DNA of 64,000 nt, from the NCBI GenBank assembly GCA_038363005.1, contig JBBQBI010000007.1:1-64000 (forward strand). Direction: 5' to 3'. Made by a program: the position numbers and the translations under genes. A model generated the notes under the pieces. That model worked only from the letters and a program-made list of their open reading frames with translations. It did not search any database and was not told where the DNA came from. How positions within the stretch are numbered: position 1 is the first letter of the stretch; each line of letters opens with the position of its first letter. The stretch is from JAKOWB01 sp038363005 (GTDB lineage Bacteria; Pseudomonadota; Alphaproteobacteria; Kiloniellales; JACOMY01). Positions 53,213 through 60,744 of the stretch are shown here, one piece after another.

Positions 53213-53533
53213 ATGGAGCGAGCGCCCGGGACAACTGGCGATGTGGGGCCGCTTGGCGCGGAACGCCGCTTCGCGCTGGCCGATGGCGTGACCTTCCAGC
53301 CGATGGGCGAGGACGAGGACACCGTGGTCCTGGCGCTGGGCCAGGGGCAACTCTTCACCTGCAATGGCACGGCGACCGATTTCCTGGCGGCGATGCAGGA
53401 AGGCCTGACCCTGGGGCAGGCGGCCGAGCGGCTGGTCGAACTCTATGGCGTGGAGCCCGAGGTGGCGGAGGCCGACCTGATCGAGTTGGCGGCGACCCTG
53501 CTGGCCGAGGGTCTGATCGTCGCGCAGGATTGA
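53213..53533 (+). CDS. PqqD-like RiPP recognition element protein
   Basis: A 106-residue PqqD-family protein. The pattern DEDTVVLALGQGQLFTCNGTATDFL, in parts, then GLTLGQAAERLVELYGVEPEVAEADLIELAATL and the final LIVAQ are the three-strand/three-helix RRE fold. In lasso pathways such a protein (B1) binds the leader through its Tyr-x-x-Pro motif, which both precursors here have. It is the first gene of the B1-B2-kinase operon; the B2 gene starts 4 bases later. Confidence 0.85.
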   Translation: MERAPGTTGDVGPLGAERRFALADGVTFQPMGEDEDTVVLALGQGQLFTCNGTATDFLAAMQEGLTLGQAAERLVELYGVEPEVAEADLIELAATLLAEGLIVAQD

Positions 53534-53537
53534 TCCG

Positions 53538-53987
53538 ATGCCGCTGTCCCTGGCCCGGCGACTGGAGCTGCGCTGGCTGGTCTGGCGCCTGCCGCGGCGG
53601 GTCCATCGCCTGCCGCTGACCGCGCTGCTGCCGGCCATGCTGCCGGCCGGAGAGCGCGCCAGCTGGCGCCGACCGCCGCGCGAGATCATCGCCGCCGTGC
53701 AGCACGTCCTGGCGCGCCCCTTCCGCATGCGTGGCCGGCGCTGCCTGCGCGAGGGGCTGGCGGCCTTTCACTTCCTGCGCCTGGGCGGCCACCCGGCGGT
53801 GCTGCACTTTGGCATCGACCGCACCACGACGAAGGCCGCCAAGCTCAAGGGGCACTGCTGGATCTCACTCGATGGCGCGGTGGTGCTGAACGCGCCGAGC
53901 CCGCAGTTCGTCGAGCTCTTCGCCTATCGCGGCCAGCCGCTGCCGGATCCGCGGGCGGCCGGCCCCGCCGCCGCGCTGGGCCTCTGA
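53538..53987 (+). CDS. B2-type leader peptidase (transglutaminase-like, lasso B2 family)
   Basis: A 149-residue protein of the McjB C-terminal/lasso B2 family, the protease that removes the leader. Residues about 1-60 are a basic helical region and the transglutaminase-like domain follows, with Cys69 in RRCLREGLAAF, His106 in KGHCWISLDG and Asp112. It resembles B2 members fused to or next to PqqD-like B1 proteins. No lasso cyclase (asparagine-synthetase-like C protein) is present in the window. Confidence 0.85.
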   Translation: MPLSLARRLELRWLVWRLPRRVHRLPLTALLPAMLPAGERASWRRPPREIIAAVQHVLARPFRMRGRRCLREGLAAFHFLRLGGHPAVLHFGIDRTTTKAAKLKGHCWISLDGAVVLNAPSPQFVELFAYRGQPLPDPRAAGPAAALGL

Positions 53988-53988
53988 C

Positions 53989-54969
53989 GTGGCTCAGGTA
54001 GGCTTTGTCATCGGCGGCGTGCCGGTTGCCTTCTACGCTCGCGAGGAGGCTGCGCTGCGGCCGCTGCGGGCGCTGCTCGCCGGCTTTCCGGCCGATGCCG
54101 CGGCGCCACGCTGGCGCGTCCTGCTGCTCGACCGTCCGGCGCTGCCGTTCGATGCGCACTTTGGCGCGCCACGCGACGGGACCCTGCCCGAGGGCACGCC
54201 GCTGCGCGCCGCCTGGGGTGCCAGAGGTCGTCAGCTACTGGTCGACGGGCGTCTGGGCATTCGCATCGACACGCCACGCCGGCTGGTCATCTGCCGGCTG
54301 GGCGGCTCCGGCGGGTTGCTCGCCGGTACCGCGGGCATCGCCGTGATCGACGCCATCCTGGAAAGCGAAGGCCAACACCTGGTGCATGCCGCGCTACTGG
54401 CCCTGCCGCCGGCGCTGGGTGAGGGCGCGGTGCTGCTGCTGGGCGACAGCGGCGCCGGCAAGTCCTCGACCGCCCTGGCGCTGGCGCGCGGCGGCTGGGC
54501 CCTGGCCGGCGACGATGCCGCGGTGCTGTTGGCCGATGCCGAGGGCGGCGTGGCGGCCTGGGGCTTCCCACGGGCGCTCAAGGTACACCCCATCACCGCC
54601 GGGCTGCTGCCCTGGCTGCAAGGCCTGGTGCCGACCACTGGCGATGACGAAGTCGAGGTTACGGGCGACGCGCTGCAGGACCTGGTCGCGCTGGCGCCAG
54701 CCGGCCAGCGCCTGGCGATTCGCGCCATCGTCTTCCTGGAGCCGCGTGGCACGGCCCACCGCCTGACGCGGCTGTCGGCCATCGAGGCCGCCCTGCGCCT
54801 GACGGCTGGACAGCTCTTCGCGCCGGAACGCCGCCTGACCCGCGCGGTCAGCGAGCAGTTCCAGCTGATGACCCGCCTCAGCGCCGGCGCGCGCTGGCGC
54901 GTGGCGGCCAGCCTGGGTCCCGACCTGCAGGGCTTGCCGAGCTGGCTGGAGGAGACCGTCAGGGATTAG
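53989..54969 (+). CDS. HPr-kinase-like protein of a peptide cluster
   Basis: A 326-residue protein whose C-terminal half matches the HprK kinase fold. The Walker A is GDSGAGKSS (152-160), followed by GWALAGDDAAVLL where Asp175 and Asp176 are the catalytic acids; the GFPRALKVHP segment resembles the family's signature. The N-terminal part differs from HPr kinase and may bind the substrate. In lasso clusters such kinases phosphorylate a Ser near the C-terminus of the precursor. The precursors here carry several Ser residues. GTG start, one base after B2; it overlaps the convergent formyltransferase by 4 bases. Confidence 0.85.
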   Translation: MAQVGFVIGGVPVAFYAREEAALRPLRALLAGFPADAAAPRWRVLLLDRPALPFDAHFGAPRDGTLPEGTPLRAAWGARGRQLLVDGRLGIRIDTPRRLVICRLGGSGGLLAGTAGIAVIDAILESEGQHLVHAALLALPPALGEGAVLLLGDSGAGKSSTALALARGGWALAGDDAAVLLADAEGGVAAWGFPRALKVHPITAGLLPWLQGLVPTTGDDEVEVTGDALQDLVALAPAGQRLAIRAIVFLEPRGTAHRLTRLSAIEAALRLTAGQLFAPERRLTRAVSEQFQLMTRLSAGARWRVAASLGPDLQGLPSWLEETVRD

Positions 54970-55910
54970 GTGGTAGCGGCGGCGTAGCGGCGCCGCCGAC
55001 GGCGGCGCAGACGCCGGCCGTGCCCACTGATGTGGCGCCGCAGGGCGACCCGCGCGTCGGCCAGATCGACCTCGACGGTAAGCCAACGCCGCAGCGGTGC
55101 CTGGCCGCTGGCCGGGCCCAGGTAGCGCAGCGGCGGCTGGGCGCGGATCAGGCGCTTGCCGTCACGGTAAGTGATCTCACGCCATTGTCCGAAGATCTCG
55201 ACGATACGGCGCGCCCGCTCCAACGGCACGGCGCTGCTGAGGGCGATGTCGCTGCACTGCTTTGTGGCATAGCTGCCGCTGCCGGGGGGCTGTGGGCGCG
55301 GCGCGCACTCGCCGGCCAGGTAGGGCAGCAGGCCGCTGTCGATCAGGGTGGCGTAGGCACGGGCCACCTTCAGCTCCCATTCGATGGCGTCACCGCTGGG
55401 CAACAGCGGCACCGGCTGCTGCGCCACGATGGCGCCGGTATCGAAGCCGGCATCCATCAGATGCAGCGTGACGCCGGCGCAGCGTTCGCCGGCGCCATCG
55501 GCCAGCAGGGCGGCCAGGCTGGCCGGGCCACGATAGTCGGGCAGCAGCGCCGGATGCAGGTTCAGCGCGCGACCGGGCAAGCGCCGCAGCAGCGGGTCCG
55601 GGACCAGGTTGGCGAAGTGCGCGCTGACGATCAGGTCCGGTGCCGCCGCCTCGAAGGCGGCCGGCCAGCCGGCCCAGCGCGACAGCGTCGGCACGCCCAG
55701 CGGCGCGACCCCGGCATGGCGCAGCGCGGCGCCGAGCGAGAAGGCCGGGTTATGACGGGCCAGCCAGGCATCCCGTTCCCAGACACCGCCATCGTGCGCC
55801 GTTGCGTACCAGCAGCCGGCCAAGGTGAAGTCGCGTTCCAGCAGTCGCCACAGCGCGCGGGCCGGGCCCAGGGCGGGGCCGCCGAGGAACAACACGCGGC
55901 GGCCGGTCAT
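54966..55910 (-). CDS. formyltransferase-fold protein
   Basis: A 314-residue protein with an Fmt/GART-like catalytic domain: Asn117 and His119 in LNLHPALLPDYRG and Asp157 in MDAGFDTGAIV complete the triad used with 10-formyl-tetrahydrofolate. It is not the housekeeping Fmt, since the C-terminal part (HWREI-like GQWREITYRDGKRL) differs and the tail is Arg-rich (RRLRRRRRRR). It could N-formylate the peptide or a sugar/amine donor. It is 4 bases downstream of the nucleotidyltransferase gene, so cotranscribed with it and with precursor 1. Confidence 0.8.
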   Translation of the reverse strand: MTGRRVLFLGGPALGPARALWRLLERDFTLAGCWYATAHDGGVWERDAWLARHNPAFSLGAALRHAGVAPLGVPTLSRWAGWPAAFEAAAPDLIVSAHFANLVPDPLLRRLPGRALNLHPALLPDYRGPASLAALLADGAGERCAGVTLHLMDAGFDTGAIVAQQPVPLLPSGDAIEWELKVARAYATLIDSGLLPYLAGECAPRPQPPGSGSYATKQCSDIALSSAVPLERARRIVEIFGQWREITYRDGKRLIRAQPPLRYLGPASGQAPLRRWLTVEVDLADARVALRRHISGHGRRLRRRRRRRYAAATT

Positions 55911-55914
55911 CGCG

Positions 55915-56901
55915 TTACCGGGCCCGCTTCAGCCATTCGCGCACCGCCTGCCGCCGCCAGGCCAGGAGGCCGTGCGCGCCGCTCTCCGCGGCGACGACGA
56001 CCCGGGGGGTCATCAGGCGGCGGACCAGCAGCGGCGGTCGGCGCAGGTGCAGGCTGCGCCGCAGCGCGTCACAGGCCGGCTCGCCGAAGGCCCGGCCAGC
56101 CAGGTCGAGCGCCAGCGCCAGGCCTGGCCGCAGCCCGCCCTCGGTCGCGCGCTGTGCCAGCCAGTCCTGGTCGATCGGGCCGGCGATGCCGCGCACTGCC
56201 TGCAGCAGGTCGACCAGCGGCTGCAGGCGGTCGAAGGCATGGCCATAGGCGGCATGGACCGCCGCCATCAGCAGCAACCCGGCCGGCGAGTGGCCGCCAC
56301 CGTCGGACCGCAGCAGGGCCAGGTCGGCCCGCCGGCCGCGTCGCAGCGTCGGCGAGCCGATCATGTCCCAATGCAGCTCCACCAGGATGTCGAGCCCGCC
56401 GAGGTTGGCGACCCATTTCTCCTCGCCATAGTCGGCGGCGTCGTGTTTCAGCGCGATGCCTTCGGGACGATAGCCCGCCGTCTGCATCACCGCCGTCGCC
56501 TTGTCGAAATCCGCTCGCCGCAGCAGCAGGTCGACATCGGTGAAGGGGCGCCAGCAGGGTGCCCGGTACAGCCGGTCGGCGAAGCTGGGACCCTTCACCA
56601 CCAGGGATTCGACACCGGCGTCGGCCAGTGCGCGGCTCAAGGTCAGCGCGGCCTGCCGCAGCACCAGCGTCTGCGCCGCCGCAGCTTCCAGGCGCGGGCG
56701 CAGGCCGCCGGCGGCCGCGCCACGGTCTGCCGCCGGCAAGCGTGCCAGCACTGTCGGCAGGACGCCATGCGCATCGGCCAGGCGCAGCAACTCTTCGACC
56801 GCCGCCAGCGGCAGGGCTGGCGCTTGCGCGCCACCCGGATCGGCAAGATGCAGCAGCCAGGCAAGTGTCGACGCGGTCAGGTGCGATGCGTCCAATGCCA
56901 C
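55915..56901 (-). CDS. nucleotidyltransferase family protein (lasso-cluster type)
   Basis: A 328-residue protein of the putative nucleotidyltransferase family often seen beside lasso peptide genes (NTP_transf_5). The core VVKGPSFADRLY (101-112) and RPFTDVDLLLRR, in which Asp122 and Asp124 would bind Mg-NTP, are present, with ELHWDMIG further on. The helical N- and C-terminal parts are of unknown role. It lies 59 bases after precursor 1, and probably in one transcript with it. Confidence 0.8.
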   Translation of the reverse strand: MALDASHLTASTLAWLLHLADPGGAQAPALPLAAVEELLRLADAHGVLPTVLARLPAADRGAAAGGLRPRLEAAAAQTLVLRQAALTLSRALADAGVESLVVKGPSFADRLYRAPCWRPFTDVDLLLRRADFDKATAVMQTAGYRPEGIALKHDAADYGEEKWVANLGGLDILVELHWDMIGSPTLRRGRRADLALLRSDGGGHSPAGLLLMAAVHAAYGHAFDRLQPLVDLLQAVRGIAGPIDQDWLAQRATEGGLRPGLALALDLAGRAFGEPACDALRRSLHLRRPPLLVRRLMTPRVVVAAESGAHGLLAWRRQAVREWLKRAR

Positions 56902-56960
56902 CTGGGACGTGTGTGGCCCCCGCCGACCGATAGCGCGAAGTGCTGGTCGGCGAGTGGCGA

Positions 56961-57065
56961 TCAGACTGGTATGCGGAAACTACCGCTGATGGACTTGCTG
57001 TCGGCGGTGACCGCCGACAGTGCCTGGACCTTGCGAATGACCGGCTTGCTATATTGGTTGCGCAT
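56961..57065 (-). CDS. RiPP precursor peptide 1 (lasso-like leader, 34 residues)
   Basis: A 34-residue peptide from ATG 57065 (GGAGG about 9 bases before) to TGA 56961. Tyr5, Lys7-Pro8 and Ile10 (YSKPVI) and ALSAVTADSKSIS (residues 15-27), then GSFRIPV. Tyr5 to Thr20 is 15 residues, as in lasso leaders; with Thr at -2 the core would be DSKSISGSFRIPV (13 residues). It lacks the Gly at the usual -8 and has no Asp/Glu at core 7-9, so it cannot form a lasso ring by the known rule. Precursor 2 at 50680 is its homologue. Confidence 0.8.
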   Translation of the reverse strand: MRNQYSKPVIRKVQALSAVTADSKSISGSFRIPV

Positions 57066-57101
57066 GAGAACCCCCCTCCAGTTTTGTACCCTCGCGGTGA
57101 C

Positions 57102-57129
57102 GCTATAGCCCGGTACTCAAAGCGGTCAA
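57102..57129 (-). promoter_or_regulatory. sigma-70-like promoter of precursor peptide 1
   Basis: On the minus strand TTGACC (57129-57124) and TATAGC (57107-57102) are spaced by 16 bases. The start would fall about 30 bases before the ATG, with a strong ribosome site between. This supports independent expression of the small gene. Confidence 0.6.
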
Positions 57130-57145
57130 GAGCTCTCCACGCAAC

Positions 57146-58492
57146 CTAGACGGCACGCGCGTGGCGCCCCGACTCGGGGCGGTGATAGGCGTCGAACAGC
57201 GCGGCGACCGACCGCACCCAGGGACGGCCGTGCTCGGTCATGGCGAGTTGCCAGCCGGCGCGCTGGACCAGCCCGTCGGCCTGGAAAGGCGCCAGTGCCG
57301 GCAAGGCCTGGGCCAGGGACTCAACCGGCGCACCGCAGCCGGCGGCTTCCTCGGCCAGATCGACCGAGAAGTCGCAGAGCAGTCGCTCGATGATGCGGCC
57401 GCGCAGGCGGTCCTCGGCGCTGCGCGCCACGCCGCGCCGGGTCGCCAGGCGGCCGGCCCGGATGCTCGCCAGGTAGTCGCGGGTGCTGACGACGTTCTGA
57501 GCAAAGCCCTCGGGATAGCTGCTGATGGCCGAGGCACCGAGGCCAAGCGTGCCCTGGGTGGGCAGGTCGCTGTAGCCCTGGAAGGAACGGGTGACCAGGC
57601 CCGCCGCGGCGGCCTGGGCCAGGGGATCCTCCGGCCGGGCGTAATGGTCCAGGCCGATGCGGCGGAAGCCGGCGGCGGTCAGGCGCTCCGCCACCAGCAG
57701 GGCCATGGCATGGCGCAGTGGTGCATCGGGCAGCGTGGCTTCGTCGATCAGGCGCTGCTGCGGCTTCATCCAGGGCACGTGGGCATAGCCGAAGACGGCG
57801 AAGCGGTCAGGGGCGAGGTCGAGCGCTGCCCGCAGCGTCCGCTCCAGACTCTCCAGGGTCTGGCTTGGCAGGCCATAGACCAGGTCAAGATTGATGCGCG
57901 CGATGCCACGCGCGCGCAGCAGGGCGATGGCGCTGCCGGTCATGGCCGAGTCCTGCAGGCGATTGATCGCCTGCTGGACCTGTGGGTCGAAGTCCTGCAC
58001 GCCCAGGCTGGCCCGGTTCACGCCGGCCACTGCCAGGGCGTCGGCCAGGGCGGGCCCGAAGGCGCGGGGATCCAGTTCGACTGAATGCTCGGCGCCTGAT
58101 GCCAGGGGGAAGTGCTGGTCCAGCCGGCGCGATAGTCGCAAAAAGGCATCAGGCCCAAGTTGGGTCGGCGTACCGCCGCCCCACTGCCGGCCACCCCAAT
58201 GGAGTGACGGCGGCAAAGCCGTGGCCAGCAACTCGGCCTCGAGCGCTACCGTGTCCGCATAGCCTTCAAGCACCGAGGATGTGCGCGCCACCGCAGTATG
58301 GCAGGCGCAGTACCAGCAGAGACTCTCGCAGAAGGGGACATGGATGTAGAGCGCCAGGCGACGCCCCGCCTGCGCCGCCAGCCAGACGCGCTGCGCATCG
58401 GGGCCAATGCCATCGTGGAACTGCGCGGCGGTCGGATAGCTGGTGTAGCGCGGCACCGGGCGGTCGTAGCGCTGGGCGAGGTCGGACTGCAT
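57146..58492 (-). CDS. hemN: oxygen-independent coproporphyrinogen III oxidase
   Basis: A 448-residue radical-SAM enzyme converting coproporphyrinogen III to protoporphyrinogen IX in heme synthesis without oxygen. The cluster cysteines are Cys55, Cys59 and Cys62, with Cys64 following, in HVPFCESLCWYCACHT, and the N-terminal YDRPVPRYTSYPTA is the HemN, not HemW, signature. The GGGTPTQL loop is intact. The start at 58492 matches this N-terminus; a longer frame lacks it. The gene is upstream of precursor 1 on the same strand but probably unrelated to the cluster. Confidence 0.94.
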   Translation of the reverse strand: MQSDLAQRYDRPVPRYTSYPTAAQFHDGIGPDAQRVWLAAQAGRRLALYIHVPFCESLCWYCACHTAVARTSSVLEGYADTVALEAELLATALPPSLHWGGRQWGGGTPTQLGPDAFLRLSRRLDQHFPLASGAEHSVELDPRAFGPALADALAVAGVNRASLGVQDFDPQVQQAINRLQDSAMTGSAIALLRARGIARINLDLVYGLPSQTLESLERTLRAALDLAPDRFAVFGYAHVPWMKPQQRLIDEATLPDAPLRHAMALLVAERLTAAGFRRIGLDHYARPEDPLAQAAAAGLVTRSFQGYSDLPTQGTLGLGASAISSYPEGFAQNVVSTRDYLASIRAGRLATRRGVARSAEDRLRGRIIERLLCDFSVDLAEEAAGCGAPVESLAQALPALAPFQADGLVQRAGWQLAMTEHGRPWVRSVAALFDAYHRPESGRHARAV

Positions 58493-58592
58493 GGCGGCAG
58501 CATCGCCGGCGCAACGCCGTGGTGCCCTGACCTGGATCAAATTGGCCGGCGCTGGATGCGACAGCTTTCCTGCCCTGCCTAAAGGCTGGAAA

Positions 58593-58690
58593 ATCAGCAA
58601 CTTAAATGAATGTCAGAAAAATCTATTGATTTCAATGATTAGGAAATATATATTGAACGAACATTCAGACAAATTCACATCCAAGGATCA
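58593..58690. promoter_or_regulatory. AT-rich control region between hemN and the Rieske oxygenase
   Basis: The region is visibly AT-rich against the surroundings and should hold promoters in both directions. TTGAT-TTCA-ATGAT (58626-58639) matches an FNR/Anr site fully in the left half only. TGAA-N6-TTCA (58654-58667) is a short palindrome of the type bound by TetR-like or BetI-like repressors. Both are suggestive only. Confidence 0.35.
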
Positions 58691-58695
58691 CGCTC

Positions 58696-59952
58696 ATGGC
58701 GGATACCCATCTCCAGCTCGCGCCCACCCCGTCGGCCATTCCCACCTTGGGGGATGACGAGCGCAGTGGCCTGCCCTGGTGGACCTACTTCAACCAGGAG
58801 CTGCTGGAAATCGAGAAGGACCAGTTGTTCCGCCGTTGCTGGCAGATCGTCGGTCACATCAGCGATATTCCCGAGCCCGGCGACTACCTGACGCTCGACG
58901 TGGTGGGCGAACGCGCCATCGCGGTGCGCGGCAAGGATGGCGAGGTGCGCTGCTTCCACAACGTCTGCCGCCATCGCGGCAGCCGCGTGGTGGCCGACAG
59001 CCAGGGCAGCTGCAAGGCCGCTATCACCTGCCCCTTCCACGGCTGGTCCTACAATTTCGACGGCACGCTGCGCGGCACGCCGCGCGCCAAGACGCTACCG
59101 ACCTTGAACCCGGTTGAGCACGGCCTGGTGCCGCTGGAGCAGGAGATCTGGCAGGGCCTGATCTTCGTGCGCTTCGCCCCCAGCGACCAGCCCAGCGTGG
59201 CCGACATGATGGCGCCGCACATGGCGGAACTGGCGGCCTATCGCCTGACCGAGATGCAGCCCTTGACCGGCTTCGAGTCCGAGGAGATCGCGGTCAACTG
59301 GAAGGCTGTGCGCGACGTCGACAACGAGGGCTACCACGTGCCCATCGCGCACCCCTCGCTGCAGGATCTCTATGGCCGTTCCTATGTCGACGATGCCCAT
59401 GACTACGGCACCTCGCGGTCCTTCGCGCCCTTCAACCAGGGTGACTCGAAGATGTGGAGCGTGCGGCACTACAAGAAGCTCCTGCCCAAGGTGGCGCACT
59501 TGCCGGCAACCAACCAGCGCGCCTGGCTCTACGTCGGGCTGTTTCCCAACATGGTGCTGACCTTCTATCCGGACCAGATCGGCTTCTATCAGGAGTTCCC
59601 GCTGGCGATCGATCGCACGCTGCAGCGTGGCGCTTCCTATGCGTTGCCGGGCGCCAGTCGCGAGATGAAGCTGGCGCGCTATCTGACCCGGCGCATCGAG
59701 CGCGTGACCTCGCGCGAGGACATCCAGCTCATCATCTGGTCCTGGGAATCGATGCAGTCGAGCGGCTTCGCCGGCATGATCCTGTCCGACCTGGAGGCTG
59801 GTGTGCGCGCCTATCACGACAAGCTGCGCACGCTGATCCCGGCCTTCAACCTCGACAACGAGCCGGCGATCAACGCAGTCGCCGCCACCAACGCTTCGCT
59901 GCTCGATGCCCAGGGCGGCGGCTGGGGGAAGGCCAAGAACGCGGCCTCATAG
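58696..59952 (+). CDS. Rieske non-heme iron aromatic-ring-hydroxylating-type oxygenase
   Basis: A 418-residue alpha-subunit-type Rieske oxygenase. The Rieske ligands are Cys91 and His93 (CRHRGS) and Cys112 and His115 (CPFHGW). The mononuclear iron site has His214 and His219 in DVDNEGYHVPIAH, and a later acid. The family demethylates or hydroxylates aromatics, and also choline, carnitine or glycine betaine; the last group is possible here as the sequence starts with a PWWTYFNQEL-type motif, but no reductase gene is near. ATG with AGGA upstream. Confidence 0.9.
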   Translation: MADTHLQLAPTPSAIPTLGDDERSGLPWWTYFNQELLEIEKDQLFRRCWQIVGHISDIPEPGDYLTLDVVGERAIAVRGKDGEVRCFHNVCRHRGSRVVADSQGSCKAAITCPFHGWSYNFDGTLRGTPRAKTLPTLNPVEHGLVPLEQEIWQGLIFVRFAPSDQPSVADMMAPHMAELAAYRLTEMQPLTGFESEEIAVNWKAVRDVDNEGYHVPIAHPSLQDLYGRSYVDDAHDYGTSRSFAPFNQGDSKMWSVRHYKKLLPKVAHLPATNQRAWLYVGLFPNMVLTFYPDQIGFYQEFPLAIDRTLQRGASYALPGASREMKLARYLTRRIERVTSREDIQLIIWSWESMQSSGFAGMILSDLEAGVRAYHDKLRTLIPAFNLDNEPAINAVAATNASLLDAQGGGWGKAKNAAS

Positions 59953-59966
59953 GCCCCACAGGCGGG

Positions 59967-60625
59967 TCAGCAGCCGCTGTTGTCGATCTGGCCGTTCGGC
60001 ATGGTGGTGTTGCAGAGCGTCGCCGCGCCCATCTTGGCGCCGGACAGATTGGCGGACGTGAGGTTCGCGTTCGTCAGGATCGAGTAGCGCAGGTCGGCGT
60101 CCTTCAGGTCCGCGTAGGACAGGTTCGCGCCTGTCAGGTCCGCGTCGAGTAAGGTCGCGCCTGTCAATTTCGCCTGCGTCAGGTCCGCGTCGGTCAGCGT
60201 CGTGCCTGCCAGGTCGACGTTCGACAGCTCGGCGCTGGTCAGCACCGCGCCCGCCAAGTTGGCGCTGATGAAGGACGCGTCCGCCGCCTTGGCGCTGACC
60301 AGCGTCGCCCCTGGCAGCTGGGCCCGGTTCAGGGTAGTGCCCGTCAGGGTCGCGGCGGTCAGGTCGGCGGTCGACAGGTCCGCTTTCCGCAGGTTCGCGC
60401 CGGACAGGTTGGCCATGAAGAGGTTGGCGCCCGCCAGCTGGGCCTCCTGCAGGTCCAGCTTCGACAGGTTGGCGGTCGAGAGGTCGCACCCCGGGCAGGC
60501 CTGCGGGATCAGCAGCGAGCCGGTGGGCTGCTTGAAGGCCTCCAGCTGCTGCGGATCGTAGGCCCGGGCGACAAGGGCAGGGCGCAGGCCAGCAGGGCCG
60601 CGGTCATCAGGGCGCGCTTGTTCAA
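59967..60625 (-). CDS. secreted pentapeptide-repeat protein with N-terminal frameshift
   Basis: About 30 tandem pentapeptide repeats (A[N/D]LxxA; residues about 55-215), which fold as a right-handed beta helix, then CNTTMPNGQIDNSGC at the end. The real start seems to be TTG at 60625, 5 bases after GGGAGGA, giving a signal peptide (MNKRALMTAALLACAL); that frame is closed soon after, and the repeat frame continues in the next one with a likely cleavage site VARA-YDPQQ. A one-base change near 60583-60590 separates them. Sequencing error or true mutation cannot be told. A decayed relative lies at 39713. Confidence 0.7.
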
Positions 60626-60744
60626 TGGCTTCCTCCCGTTCGATTCCCACCCACTATGCCCCTACAGCGGCTAGGGGAAGGATGAAAACAGCGGGCGGAT
60701 TTGATCGGGAGCTGTGACGGGGCAGCCACTCGGCCGCGAACGCC

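Noticed and set aside
50680..57065. A canonical lasso peptide cluster
   Set aside because: B1- and B2-like genes are present, but no asparagine-synthetase-like cyclase is found and neither core has Asp/Glu at 7-9, so the label lasso is not supported.
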